This document shows positions 31,327 through 44,144 of a stretch of DNA of 64,000 bases, one piece after another. Origin of the DNA: Pegoplata infirma (taxonomy: Eukaryota > Arthropoda > Insecta > Diptera > Anthomyiidae); the NCBI GenBank assembly GCA_963921195.1, contig OY992540.1:190015576-190079575 (forward strand). The letters run 5' to 3'. Within the stretch, counting starts at the first letter, position 1, and each line of letters starts with the position of its first letter. The notes under the pieces were generated by a model. It searched no databases. It was not told the origin of the DNA and worked only from the letters and a program-made list of their open reading frames with translations. A program made the position numbers and the translations under genes.

Positions 31327-32901
31327 GTATTTTCCACTATAATTATTTCAAATTTGTATTAAACGAAATGTTATTTAAATTGAAAATGTCTATTAAATGA
31401 CAAAAATAGCACAACAAAATTCAAACAACTCAAAGGCATAACAATTATTATCTTTTAAATTGTCCTCTAATTTGAATTTCAAATCAATATAAAATTTGAC
31501 ATGTAAAAGACATGTTAAAAAACATATTAGACTGCAAAAGGTCATTTGAAATTTAATTTATTTAATCCTATTTCATTTATAGAGTATTTAAAGTAGAGAT
31601 GGGCGAGTGAGTGAATTTTTATTAACGCAAACTTATGAATAAATAATTATACTCACGCACTAACATTCAAAAATCTTATTTTTTGCTCGCTCGAGCAAGC
31701 AAATTTATTTATTTTATAGAATTTTATTTCTCTTTTGTGGGCGTGAATAAAAAAAAATATTTAAATAATGAAAAATTGTAGTACATAAATGCTTAAATCA
31801 TAATGGCCGTATTCATTTAAACTCGTATACACCAAGTATACCGTTTGACATAAATTGTATAAATTTATCAGACTTACATATTATACGAGGTGTTTATACG
31901 GTTAGATGAATACCATTAATAACATTTATCGTGAAGAGGATGTCATTCCATACACGGAAGGAATTTAAACCAATTTCAATCACAAAAAACGCGGTTTCAA
32001 TAAATTTTTTGATTGAAACTCCTCCGATGAAGAAAATTATTAATACCAATAATCAAATTAATAGGTCATTAATTGAATATTTTTTTTAATCAAAAATTTT
32101 TAGATTTTGATCACAAATTTGATAAATTTTTTATTCGAAATCAATCAAAATAATGATTGATTTAACGAATATTATGAAGAACTGTTTTTTTTTTTTGCTT
32201 TTCAATATGTTGCCAATTAATTCGACAGTAAAAGAAAATAATAAAAATTTTGATCAAAACAATGATTGATTAATTTAACCATGAAGTGTATTTTGACAAT
32301 GTTTAAGCAAATACTCAATTGAATTGATTTTAATTTGTATAACAGCATTTCTACTATGAATCTAGTTGAATTAATTCTACTGGAAAACATTTCATTTATT
32401 TTTAGAATAGTTTTTTGTCTTTTGTCACAAAGGATTCATTTATTTGATTGAAATGTCTCTAGTGAAAAAGAAAAATAAAAACTAACCAAATCTACTTGTA
32501 GATTCTACATACATATATGAATTTTTCCACACCAGTTGTTCAACTGCAGAAAAAACTTATTGCTTTCAAATTTAAAATCTATTGTAAAGTGAGGAAAAAA
32601 AATTCAAAATGGGTCGAACGGTTTTCGAGTGTATTTTATCCTACGATCAAGAATTAAAAAAAATGTAAATAGAGATATCTTGAAAACCGTTCGACAGACT
32701 TAAAAAAATGTTTGTATATTGGTATTCAGCTCATCAAAATTAATATCGCAAGAGATTTTCTTTTTAGTTTTTCCCCAATTTCGATCTCACAAAATCAAAC
32801 TTCAATGGGCACGGCAATATCCAAGCCATAGACCTCATATTTTTGTCAAATTTTTTTATGTTAACTTCACACAAAATTAAGCTTCGATTTTGAAACTCAT
32901 G
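31327..32901. other. gene-free AT-rich stretch with GATTGAAA motifs
   Basis: 31830-31915 holds a small inverted repeat (AAACTCGTATACACC / GAGGTGTTTATACGG). 31960-32350 is rich in TTGATTGAAA/TTTCAATCA motifs, probably an old MITE whose ends I cannot place. No gene. Confidence 0.4.
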
Positions 32902-33148
32902 CACAGAGAAAAATAAATTTCCAACTGAATTTTTCAGTTGTATTAACTCAAAATTCGGTTGCTGCTACTACATTTTGATGTGGCTAACGAATTTTATAGT
33001 TGCTTTAATTAAAAGACAGTTGTAATAACAAAATTTTGTTGTAATTACCGATATTTAGTTGAGTCAACCGTAATTCAAATGCATCCGCATATTTTTTGTT
33101 GTAACAACTGAATTTCAGTTGGAAATTAGCAAATTGGTTTTCTGTGTG
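32902..33148. mobile_element. 247-bp MITE, CACAGAGAAAA ends
   Basis: CACAGAGAAAAATAAATTTCC at the left and CACACAGAAAACCAATTTGC inverted at the right, each followed by CAACTGAAWTTCAGTTG. Target duplication not resolved. Confidence 0.55.
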
Positions 33149-33177
33149 TGAGTTTTTAATTTTCCCATATATGTATA

Positions 33178-33599
33178 CCCAGCAAAAACTTGCATTACCA
33201 AGTAATGAAATGTGTAATGGGAAATTCAAAAGTTATAACTACTTCTGATTCGAATTACCTTTCCCATTACATTTACAAGCAAATGTGCCAAATGTAATGA
33301 TTATAAAACCAGTATTAATAACTAATTACATATATACTTATAGGTAATGAAAAAATTATTTAAAAAAAAAAATTTAAAAAATAAAAAAATATTTAATTTT
33401 ATATTTAATCAAAATAATTTACAGTGAGTCAAAAAGTGAAAATCTAGTTCTGAAATTTTTTTATTATATTATAATGACTTAGGTAAGTCATTATTAATAA
33501 GTCCTTATTTTACATTTCAAAATAATGCTAAAGGTAATTTTCTGTCATTACTTAGTAATTCGAATGGTAATGATGTGTCATTACCAAGTTTTTGCTGGG
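33178..33599. mobile_element. 422-bp MITE, CCCAGCAAAAA ends
   Basis: CCCAGCAAAAACTTG and, inverted, CCCAGCAAAAACTTGG with ATTACCAAGTAATG-type motifs inside; flanks share TGTA (ATGTA/TA and TA/TGTATG). Same family as 37023-45840. Confidence 0.7.
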
Positions 33600-33783
33600 T
33601 ATGTATGAGGTCCACCTTAATGACTGAAAGTTATTCTAAACGATAATGTTATCAGAAAAGTTCGAAATATTTTAAATTATTCAAAAAATAACGTTTATTA
33701 TTTTTTTTAATTAAAAATCATAGTTTTTCTATATATTCCAAGATCATTAGAAAGTGTGTTTTTGAATTTTCAAGAAATTAAAC

Positions 33784-35525
33784 TCATTAGGGCCGTCTTA
33801 ATGTATGGCGGGACCTTTGGGCACACACCAATTTCGAGACCGATATAATGTAAAAATTCGCAGGACAAGAACATTTTTTGTTAAAATGTTTTGTTTTTTA
33901 TGGTTTAATTTTTTCTGTGGAAAAAATGTCTCGGAATTTAAAATTTTTCAATAGGAAAAATTCGTAAAATCTTTGACTTTCTAAAAGCAAAATGTCTCAG
34001 AACATAAAACTTTTTCTATACATTTTTCGTATAGAATCTGAGATCTTTAAAGAAGTTTCTCAGAAATATTAGAATCTGAGACTTTTTCTTTAGGAATAAT
34101 ACACAACTCAGTGACTGAGACTTTTTCTATGGAAAAAATGTCTCAGAATCTGAGACTTTTTCTTTAGGAAAATTTCATAACTAAGTATCTGAGACTTTTC
34201 TATGGAATAAAAATGTTCCAGAATCAGAATTTTTTTGGTAAAATAACCAATTTTGGTAAAATAACCAATTTTATTGGTAAAAATATTGTTTTAAAACCGG
34301 AAAAATAAAAAAAAAAAATGGTAAACTTACAAGAAAAATTGGTAAATATGTTTAAAAAAAATGGTGAATTTACAAACTAAAATGGTAAATTTACAAAAAA
34401 AAATTTTTTTGTTAAACAACATAAATCCTCCTAATTAAATAATTTTTGTAAAATAACTGTTTTTTTAAATTAACTAGAATCCTCGTAATAAATTTTTAAA
34501 AATTTTTACAACTTTTTTTTTTTTTTTAATTTTTCAATAATAAAAAAATAGTTTGGGACTTGGAAATTTAAAAAAAAAAATAGAAAATTTACAAAAAAGA
34601 AAAATTGTTTTTTTTTTTTTTGTTAAACAACATAAATCTTAGTACATATAACATAATTTTTGTAAAATAACAGTTTTTTTTGTAAATCAACTAGAATCCT
34701 CGTAATAAAAACTTTGTTGTAAAATTACACTTTTTTTGTAAAATAACCTTTCAAAATGGTAGAATACAATTACGAAAATAAATTTGTAAAATTACCAATA
34801 AAACTGTAGTTTTCGTTTAAGCAAAGTACATTTTTTTTTGTCAAAAAACAAGGAAAATTGTTAAATATTGATAGAACGGGATTACAAGGCATTTTACTAG
34901 GCGTTTTACCAGTTTATTTTTTTGAGTGTATAGAAAAATTCTCAGATGTTTTCTATAGAAAATTCTAAGATAAATTTGAAAATGATTCCTATAGAAAAAA
35001 TCTAAAATTTTCCTAAAGAAAAATTCTCAAATTTCTTGTCTATATCGGGCGAAATTTTTTTTTTGGGTCCAAGTCCAAAAATGGTTTAATTATTTTCTGA
35101 TTTGATTAGGTTACTAATTTGATTAGGTTACCATAGTACACCTACAAAAAAAACACATACAAAATTTTAATAAAATATTTTCTTTTCCATCAATTTTAAT
35201 AGATTTATGTGAGTATCAGGAGGGGGGTTTGTATTGGTCTTTAAAATTTAAAATTGTGATTTCTGAATACATAATACATTTACTTGACAAATTTCAAAAG
35301 GATATACATATAATCGTCTTTTACCAGATAATTTAAAAATGTTTAGGGACATTTTGGTTCGCTCATTTATTTTGAAATTTATTTTGAAACTTATTTAAAA
35401 AAAAAAAAAACCATACAAAAATTATTTTAAAAACATAAAATTAAAAAAAAAAAAATCTCAACCCTTTTTTTATGGAGTTACTTAAACATTTCGTTTGGTC
35501 CCACTCACATTAAGGCACTTCAATG
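33784..35525. mobile_element. possible hAT-like element with GAGAC repeats and an inserted MITE
   Basis: Termini CATTAGGGCCGTCTTAATG and, inverted, CATTGAAGTGCCTTAATG, both followed by a GGGACC motif, are imperfectly inverted. No duplication was found. The interior has TCTGAGACTTTTTC units (33895-34230 and 34936-35035) and is interrupted by a GTAAAATTAC-type MITE. Confidence 0.4.
34228..34928. mobile_element. GTAAAATTAC-type MITE, left end unclear
   Basis: Right end TTTTTTTGAGTG followed by TA at 34929. The interior (CAAAATGGTAGAATACAATT, TTTACCAATAAAAC, ATTGATAGAACGGG) matches 46057-46636 in inverse order. The GAGAC array continues on both sides, showing it inserted into that array. Confidence 0.6.
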
Positions 35526-35530
35526 TAGAT

Positions 35531-35698
35531 CAGTGATACGCATTTTTGTAATTTCTATTCCCGCGGGAATAGGCGCTGCTTGTGCGCTGTCAACACACAT
35601 ACACTATAAAATTCTGTTGCTTGAGCAAATTTGTTGACTTTTCGCTTGCTACTACCCACACAAGCATAAATGTTATAGTATGTGTCTGCGTATCGCTG
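35531..35698. mobile_element. 168-bp hAT-like MITE
   Basis: Termini CAGTGATACGCA and, inverted, CAGCGATACGCA, with a perfect 8-bp duplication ATGTAGAT (35523-35530 and 35699-35706). Too short to code. Confidence 0.9.
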
Positions 35699-35706
35699 AT
35701 GTAGAT

Positions 35707-36235
35707 TAATCTTCGTTTATGTCATTGAAAAAATAACTAGAAAATGAGTATGTACGTTTTTTATTACAGTTTTTTTAAACATTTTCCATTTGCAAAATGT
35801 GTTCACTTCCGTTTTCCGTTAAAAATTGAAAATAAAAAAAGGCAAAAAAAAAAATACAAAAAAAAATGTCAAAATTTTTTTTTTAATTTATTTGAAGTAA
35901 TATTTGTAAATATAAGTAATACCATGCATCTGTGTATAGAAATTTAGTTATCTGTTGATGAACATTAGAGGGGAGTGAAAATATTGCTCTGGCGGCTCTA
36001 AAATAAGAAATTCAATAAATTTGGAAATTAGATGGCTTTTTGATAGATTTTAAAATTAAAAAAAAAAATATTTTTTTTTTTAATTTTTGTTTTTGACCCC
36101 ATTGAAAATTTAAATCAAAAATTTATTTTCATTCCTCTCTAACTTAAAAGAAACATCTGTGTAATATACATATATATATATTTAAATTTATTCTGTTTAA
36201 ACTTTACATATACCTACACACCAGTACATACATAC
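35707..36235. other. gene-free AT-rich stretch
   Basis: Homopolymer-rich sequence and a (TA)n patch near 36170. No gene or element border seen. Confidence 0.4.
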
Positions 36236-36243
36236 ATATACAT

Positions 36244-36869
36244 TAGGGCGTCCATCAAATCTAAACTTTCGAATTTCTTGTCGTAATACCTGCCGAACGA
36301 TGGCCACGAAAGTATTGTGGGAAAATTTTTTGAAAAAATGTTGCAAGGGATTGTTCAGCCGGCAACCAGCGTCTATAGTTTGAAAAAAATTACGTTTTCG
36401 ACCAAAATTACAATAGTTTTTAACCAAATTCGACTCAATTATTAGAAATTTTTGCGTACTTTATCCCAAATAGCGACTTTGGTCCACAAATGCTGATTTT
36501 TAAACAAATAAACTATTTTTTAACCAAATTGGTCTTAAAAGTTGGAAAATGTAAAGTATTCTATGTGAAAAAAAAAAAAAAATACATAAAAAAACGATTT
36601 TGATTTAAAAAGGTTTAGTGTTTTTGGACCAAAATTTTGGGACCAATTTGGATAAAAATTATTTTTTAAAAATCAGCATCTATGCACCAAACGTACATGA
36701 ATTTGGGTTGGAAAAACATAACTTTTTTCATACTTTGACCTTTGGTTGCCGGCCGAATATGATCTGGAAAATTTTTTTCTTTAATTTCTCCAATCAGCTA
36801 TTCCGTGGCCATCGTTCGGCAGGTATTACGACACAAAATTCAAAAGTTTAGATTTGAAGGGCCACCATA
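36244..36869. mobile_element. 626-bp hAT-like fold-back element
   Basis: Arms start TAGGGCGTCCATCAAATC and, inverted, TATGGTGGCCCTTCAAATC, then share TAAACTTT and GTCGTAATACCTGCCGAACG. Perfect 8-bp duplication ATATACAT (36236-36243 and 36870-36877). Non-coding. Confidence 0.9.
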
Positions 36870-37389
36870 ATATACATATTTCTGTGTATATGCTCAAATA
36901 CTAGATACATTTCAACTGCCCTTGTCCTTGAAATATAATTTTTCACTAAGGATTTAAAACATAATTTTACTGCAGTATTTGACTACTCTTTTGGTTGGCT
37001 GCAATGCAAAAAAATACATTAACCCAGCAAAAACATGGTAATGAGTTGTGAAAAGTAATCATTACAAAGTACATTATTTATAATGAGTACCCATTGCCAT
37101 TAATATTATTTTAAGCCCAAAAGTAATTACTTTTCAGCAAGGATGGGTACCAATTCGATAAAAGTATTGGTATTGGTTTTGGTTTTTAAAATTATATTAG
37201 TATTGGTATAGGTATTGGTTTTCATTTTTTGTTGAATTGGTATAGGTTTCGGTATTGGTTTTGAATTATTTAGGTATTGGGTATTGGTATTGGTTTTAGC
37301 CTCGAATCGGTATCGGTTTTTAATAAGTATTGGTATTTATCTTATATCGGTTTTGGGATTTGTATGCAAAAGGTTTTGTCGTTAATATT

Positions 37390-38335
37390 AATTAATTTAA
37401 CGTAAGTCGTCCTTCTGTCCGCCCCACAGTGCACACTGGGGCGAGATGGTAGGTTTTTTGGCCAAAAGTCTCTACAGGTCGTAAATGTTAACCGATTTTT
37501 TGAAATTCAGAATATAAGCCTATATTAAGGTAATAAATAAGTGCCTTGGAAGTTTTTGAAATCGGACCTACAAGGAAACTTTTTCAGGGTGGACACTTCA
37601 TTTTTAATAAAATTTACAGATGTTATAGATGAAACAAATGAAGAGAAACTTGTCTTTCGTTTATGTATTTGAATTAGAGATGGTCTGTGGTCCCGTAATT
37701 TGCGTGACTCAAAAAACCACGTGATTCAGGCGTGAGCGATTTTTATTTAAATCACGTGATTATAGAGTGATTTTCATTTAAATTAAGTACTATATTAGGG
37801 TAATTAATAAGTGACTTGAAACTTCTTGAAATCGGACCTACAAGGAAACTATTTCAGGGTGGACACTTCATTTTTAACAAAATTTACAGATGTTATAGAT
37901 GAATCAAATGAAGAGACACTTGCCTTTTGTTTAAGTATTTAAATTGGAGATGGTCTCTGGTCCCGTGATTCACGCGTGAGTGATTTTCATTTAAATCATT
38001 TGGTTATAGATTGATTTTCATTTAAGTCAAGTGACTATATTAAGGTAATAATTAAGTGCCTTGCAACTTTTTGGATTCAGACCTACAAGGAAACTTTTTC
38101 AAGGGTGGACACTTCATTTTAAATAAAATTTACAGATGTTATAGATTAAACAAACGAAAAGACACTTGTCTCTTGTTTATGTATTTGAATCACGTGATTT
38201 AAATGAAAATCACTTTTTTGAGTCACGCAAATCACGGAGATGGTCGCTGGTCCCGTGATTTGCGTGACTCAAAAAAGTGATTTTCATTCAAATCACGTGA
38301 TTGTGAGTTGAAAAATTCGGAGTGAGTTTCTAGAG
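37390..38335. repeat. three ~250-270-bp tandem repeats with CACGTGATT motifs
   Basis: GGACACTTCATTTTTAA recurs at 37591, 37861 and 38107. Each unit also has ACCTACAAGGAAAC, GAGATGGTC.CTGGTCCCGT and AAATCACGTGATT motifs. No coding potential. Confidence 0.75.
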
Positions 38336-40559
38336 CAGAGCTTCTCACTAACTTTTGCATCGCGACCCCTTTTCAATATTTTAAATATCTCGCGACCCCC
38401 AACAAGTGAGAAAATTAAAGTCGGTAAAGACCGACCATATTATGCTCTACACCAAGTTTTCCCAAAAATTGGTCTCAAATCCAAATATGGACTGATAGGA
38501 TCCCTGGGGAATACATGTAGAACTGGTCCGTTTTCTGTAAAATTTGCAATGATTATTTTTAAATGCCTTTACCTGCTTAATTTCGAAAGCATACTTATTA
38601 TAATACGGTTTTAAGAGTAGTTTTTGCCAAATTTAAAGGGGACGTTTGTATGGGGGCTAGATCCTAACATGGGTCGATTTTTTTCAACACAGGTTTTTAA
38701 CATTTTAGCTGTTTTAAAAGTCCCCAATTGAGCAAGGATGCTGATAGCATGTAGTCCTGGCAATCATATTCTGAAGTAGTCAGATTTAAAAACTGTGCTT
38801 TTTAAACATTGCCCTAACGAGCTATGAAGCTGAAAATGGCCAAGTTAATAGTTTTGAAGATGGAGCATATTCTAAAGTTGTCGGATTTAAAATTCTTAAA
38901 CTTTGGACGAAAAAATTATATGAATTATGGTAAAATTGTGATTTTGGCATGCATATAAGTAGTACGTAACATCAGATCCACACGGACATGGATTATTCGG
39001 TGTAAGGAACGAAAAAGAGGGTAAATTAAATTATATATTTTCCAGACTTTTTTGAAGTCCACTGATAAGTTAAAAATATGCATACATTGGCAGATCCTAA
39101 CGTAGCCATGTATTTTTGTATTTGGATAACTCAGCAATTTCCAAAAAAATATGCTTTGCTTGTATATTTTATTTTAATAACACTACGTAACATCAAATTT
39201 GCGACATGAGGTCTGACCATCATTTCTATATAATTAAGGCATGCTGATTTCAATGGTGAAGTCCGTTTTTGAATCAATGGAACAGTTTTCTTGCAAATCT
39301 TCATCAAAGTTTTGCCCATTTTTTTGCGGTTTTTTATTTTAAAAAAAATCTGCTTGCACAAATTTAAATTAGTTTGATTCGGGAAATGTGGATTAGACCC
39401 ATAGCAATATATTAAGTACGAATTTAGATTAAATTGTTTTCGTTTAAGTGGTAAAAATCGCGATTTTTATCATAATTTATTAATTTTGCGATTTTTTTGG
39501 CAACTCCGTAAATTATTTCAAGACCTGATCTGATTTATGTAAAAAGACTAATGTGAGTTATTAATTTATGCAGAAAAAAAAATTATATATATGTAACTTT
39601 TTTTGCAATTCGCGAAAAATCTTTTTCTTATAAAGGCAGAATCCCTTTAAAATGAGATGTATCTCTTCATCTTTTAGTATAATATGTAAGCATGTCTAAA
39701 AACCTTATGTTTCAAATTTCAAGCAAAAAAGTTTATATTTGCAAAAGTTTTCTTCACAAAAACTGTTTTTAAAATACTTTATTAAATAAAATTTGTATAT
39801 TTATGGCTAACAAAACATAAAATAAATAACACACTATAAAAATTTTGTTTAATAAAGTATTTTAAAAACAGTTTTTGTGAAGAAAACTTTTGCAAATATA
39901 AACTTTTTTGCTTGAAATTTGAAACATAAGGTTTTTAGGCATGCTTACATATTATACTAAAAGATGAAGCGATACAGCTCATTTTAAAGGGATTCTGCCT
40001 TTGTAAGAAAAAGATTTTTCGCGAATTGCAAAAAAAGTTACATATATATAATTTTTTTTTCTGCATAAATTAATAACTCACATTAGTCTTTTTACATAAA
40101 TCAGATCAGGTCTTGAAATAATTTACGGAGTTGCCAAAAAAATCGCAAAATTAATAAATTATGACAAAAATCGCGATTTTTACCACTTAAACGAAAACAA
40201 TTTAATCTAAATTCGTACTTAATATATTGCTATGGGTCTAATCCACATTTCCCGAATCAAACAAATTTAAATTTGTGCAAGCAGATTTTTTTTTAAATAA
40301 AAAACCGCAAAAAAATGGGCAAAACTTTGATGAAGATTTGCAAGAAAACTGTTCCATTGATTCAAAAACGGACTTCACCATTGAAATCAGCATGCCTTAA
40401 TTATATAGAAATGATGGTCAGACCTCGTGTCGCAAAAAATTTTTGGTTTTTTGTAACGTAGTGTAATTTTAGCATGATATTTACTAAACTTTTCGCGACC
40501 CCTTAGAAATGCTTCCGTGGCCCCCTAGGGGGTCGCGACCCACCGTTTGAGAACCATTG
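38336..40559. mobile_element. hAT element (GGGTCGCGACCC family), copy 1
   Basis: Termini CAGAGCTTCTCACTAACTTT and, inverted, CAATGGTTCTCAAACGGTGG, a hAT-type end (CAGNGGTTCTCA). 8-bp duplication TTCTAGAG/GTCTAGAG (7 of 8). Related copy at 47262-48243 in the opposite orientation. Interrupted by the CACTA-like palindrome at 39181-40463. The first ~800 bp (38340-39170) hold no ORF with known motifs. Confidence 0.88.
39181..40463. mobile_element. CACTA-like fold-back, near-perfect palindrome
   Basis: Two ~610-bp arms, almost identical in inverse order, separated by a spacer of under 70 bp near 39810. Termini CACTACGTAAC and, inverted, CACTACGTTAC, flanked by TAA on both sides (39178-39180 and 40464-40466). 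CACTA ends and a 3-bp duplication suggest the CACTA (EnSpm) group. Short ORFs on the arms mirror each other and show no known motif. Confidence 0.75.
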
Positions 40560-40767
40560 GTCTAGAGAGTGAGTCAAATTTTTGCGTATGGGATGTTTTT
40601 TTTTTTTTGAAAAACCCCTTTAAAAAAAATATTTTTTAGCAGTATTTGCATTCAGAATTAAGTCAAACTTTAAACTAAATAGTACATGCTTAACCCATTT
40701 TGGACAAAGATTCATTTTTTTTTTTGGAAAAAGGTACCTATTTAGTAAAATTAGCACCGGCTGATCT

Positions 40768-42067
40768 CACTGTGCTACAGTGAAAAAATACTTCTGATGT
40801 GACATAGTATAGGTTATTGGTCTTGTCGAGTAGATCACAAAAATGCCCATTAAACTTGCCAGACACCCTCAAATTTTAGAGTTATGGTCAAAAAACGTTT
40901 TTTTGGGACTTTTCTCATTAAAACTTTTTGTAATTCAGAAAATTTTCAACCGATTTTAAATTTTGTAACTGTTTTTGATAGAAGAATGATGGGGCTTTCC
41001 ATGCGTGTGAATTGCTCTATACATATAAGAAAGATATTTATTGATTTTTTCTATAAAACCTAATTTTTTTGTTATTTTTTGAAAATTTTTCGAGTTTATC
41101 GATTTTTTTCTGCTATAGTTCGTTTAACAACCTTTATATTTATAAAATTATTTTTAAAAAAAAATTGATTCTGAATACGATAAGCTTTATTGTGAAGAAA
41201 TCGGATAACAATTGACAGAGTTAAGATAATTTTTCTAAAAAAGAAAATTAAGATTTTGCAGGAAATCGCCGTTCAGATATCCCAGGCAAAAAAAATAATT
41301 TTATCATAAGAGGTCATGTACAATATTTTTAAAGGCTTTTGGCGCTCCGAATCCGAATCTGGCCTTTAAATTGGTCTATCTAGTCAGGTTTTTGAGATAT
41401 TTAAAATAAATTGATATATCAAAAACTTAATAAGATAGCGCAATTTCAAGGTCAAATTCGAATTCAGGAGGCCAAAAACCTTTAAAATAACGATACGCGA
41501 CCTCTTAGTATGTTCGTTTTTTTTTTTTTATTTTTTTTTGCCTGGTTATCCGAACGGCAATTTCAAGCAAAATCTTAATTTTCTTTTTTAGAAAAATTAT
41601 CACAACTCTGTCAATTATTACCCGATTATTTCGGCATAAAGCTCACCGTATTCACAATTAAATTTTCTTTAAGAATACGTTTATAAATATAAATGTTGTT
41701 GAACGAACTATAACAGAAAAAAATCGATAAAGTCAAAAAATTTTCAAAAAATAACAAAAAATTAGATATTGTTGAAAAAATCAATGCATATCTTTATTTA
41801 TATGTATAGACCAATTCACACACATGAAAAGCCCTATCCTTCTTCTATCCAAAACAGTTGAAAACTTGAAAATCGGTTGAAAAATGTTTAAGATACACGT
41901 GGTTTAGTGAGAAAAGTCCCAAAAAATCGTTTTTTGACAATAACTTTAAAATTTGAGGGTGTCTGGCAAGTTTGATGGGCATTTTTGTGATCTTTTCGAC
42001 GAGACCTACAACCTTAACTACCTCATTTTAAAAGTATATTTGATTTTGTGTTTTTTGTAGCACAGTG
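40768..42067. mobile_element. CACTGTG-ended fold-back (CMC-like)
   Basis: Arms of ~600 bp with termini CACTGTGCTACA at both ends; TCT lies outside on both sides (40765-40767 and 42068-42070). Inner landmarks include AGACACCCTCAAATTTTA and TTGCCTGG.TATCC. Termini fit CACTA/Mirage/Chapaev-type (CMC) ends. The arms are less alike than in 39181-40463, so this element is probably older. Confidence 0.65.
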
Positions 42068-42075
42068 TCTCAATA

Positions 42076-42776
42076 GGCGTACGGACATAGCGCCCAAGGT
42101 CTTATCGCCCAAAACCGTAAATGTCATATCGCCCAAGCTGCGACATATAGCCCAAAATGAAAGGTCTAAAAATGTTATTTCTCCCAAAACAAAATTGTCA
42201 AAAAATCCAAAATATTTTTTTTGGGCGAAATGTCGAAATTACGACTTCTATGATTTGTTTTTTTGTAATAAAGGCTTTCTGCGTAGCCGGCCTTCGGCCG
42301 GGCTTAGGGATTACATACTCCATGCATTAAACCCACCTTCTCTTCAAACCAAAGCTATTTTAGTTATCAGGCCTTTTTGATGCATAACAAATTTGATAGT
42401 GTTAAGGCCTGCTACCCTAGAAACTTTACTTTGCGGAGAGGGTGGGTTTAATGCATGGATTTTGTAATCCCTAAGCCCGGCCGAAGGCCGGCTACGCTAA
42501 AAACCTTTAAACCATTGTCTTAAAAAAAACAACATTGGTGAGTTTTATGGTTATTTTTTTGGGCGCTATGACATTTTATAAATTCAACATTTTGATATTT
42601 GGGTAATATGACATTTTTGATAATTTATATTAATTTAAAGAAAATTGTTACAATACCCAAAAATAATGGCCATATCGTCCAAAAAATTTTGCAACAACAA
42701 CTAACACACATTTTTTTTGGGTGGAATGACTTTTTTAAATTGGGCGATATGCACTTGGGCGTTATGTCCGTACGCA
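42076..42776. mobile_element. MULE-like element with GCCCAA repeats, copy 1
   Basis: Termini GGCGTACGGACATAGCGCCC and, inverted, TGCGTACGGACATAACGCCC, with a 9-bp duplication GTCTCAATA (42067-42075 and 42777-42785). 9-bp duplications are typical of Mutator-like elements. The interior has repeated TTGGGCGATATGAC-like units in both orientations and a nested palindrome. A cousin lies at 60322-61429. Confidence 0.75.
42271..42495. mobile_element. nested palindrome, GTAGCCGGCCTTCGGCCGG ends
   Basis: GCGTAGCCGGCCTTCGGCCG and its inverse near 42476-42495, followed by inverted GGGATTACAT and CATGCATTAAACCCACC. One end motif (GTAGCCGGCCGGGC) recurs at about 61136-61150 inside the other MULE-like element. 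Confidence 0.65.
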
Positions 42777-42820
42777 GTCTCAATACTCTTGTAAAAAAAA
42801 TTTAATGTTCCGTTATTCCA

Positions 42821-44144
42821 CACTCAAAATAATCACTCAGTTAAATTACAGAGATACTCTGCTGAGCCAGCAGAAAATACCATAGATTTCCAACCAGCAA
42901 GATTTTTTGTTATTTTACGAAGAAAACTTTGTAAAATGATTTCGATAAAAAAAACTGTAAATTTATAGAATTATCTGTAAAATATTGATAAAACCGAAAA
43001 GAATTTTACCAAAAAAAAAACTGTAAATTTACAAAGTTTTAGTTAAATGCCTTTTATGAGTTCAAAATTTTACAAAAAAAACTCTGTAAATTTACAAAGT
43101 TTTAGTTAAATCCATTTTATGAGTAAAACTTCTCTGCATCAAAAACATTAATTAAAATCAAGCTCTTTGTCTCCCGCTCTTAATATTTTGGAACTTTTTA
43201 ACAGAAGGTACGAAAACTGTTAGACGAGGAAAATACGATAATGTTAAATTAACATTGTTGGTTTGACAAATAATGCTAACTTTTTATATCGAAAAAGCGC
43301 TTAATAAATTTTAAAAAAATGTATCAATTTATAATTATTATGGTAATATTTTTTAAGAAATACCTTTGAAAGTGTTTAAAACAAATTCTCAGCAAATAAA
43401 AAGTCATTGGATTTCCCGATAATCCACAAAAAAAACTTTTTTTACAGCTAGATAAAAAAAAACGCTTGCTTTAGTCTAAAAATCCCAAAATTGCAACACT
43501 TTATTTTATTTTATATCGAACTTAAGGGATTTTTTTTGGTTTGATCAAACGTCCAGTTCGATGGCGGACTTAGCAAAGGGAATTTAAGAGAGGGTTTAAC
43601 AGAAGAAGGGAGACTTCACATATCTTTAAGTATTGATAGTCTTTGTTAAAATTAAAAAAATTAAATTCATTAGAAGTAAAATTTTGTTAAATTTTCCCGC
43701 TTACTGCTTCCAAATATTACGAGTTTTTAACAAGTAACTCCAATTTTACACGTCGTCCTCGTAAAATTTGCCAGTTTTTATTGTAATTTAAGACACTTTT
43801 TAAAGAGGAGTTTATTGGTCATATTTGGAAGTTTTTTAAAGTGATTTTTATTTTTACAGAGCAGTAAGTAAAATTACAAATGAAACTTAGTATTTTGGTT
43901 ACGAGAAAAAAACAAAATATTTTTCTAAAATCCGTATTTCAACAAAAAAAACTGTTTATTATCTGTAAAATAGAGATTACAAAATAAATAGTAAAATTAC
44001 AGATAAAATTTTGTTTTTCGGTCACAAGAAAATACAAAGTATTTTCTTCAAATCTGTATTTCGACAGATAACTTTGTCAAATATCTGTCGAATTGAGATT
44101 ACAGTCATTTTACAGAGTATTTAACAGAGTAATTATTTTGAGTG
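42821..44144. mobile_element. CACTCAAAATAAT-ended MITE with an insertion
   Basis: CACTCAAAATAATCACTC and, inverted, CACTCAAAATAATTACTC; CA lies on both sides. Ends are rich in TTTACAGAG/GTAAAATTAC motifs. 43320-43450 matches, inverted, 63080-63185, so part of the centre is another repeat. Confidence 0.6.

Noticed and set aside
39131..40463. Small basic frames in the palindrome arms (for example KKTVPLIQKRTSPLKSACLNY)
   Set aside because: Both arms give the same short peptides because they are inverted copies. No known domain and no promoter.
42048..42380. 110-codon plus-strand frame
   Set aside because: It crosses from the CACTGTG element into the MULE-like repeat and nested palindrome; composition follows GCCCAAAA repeats.
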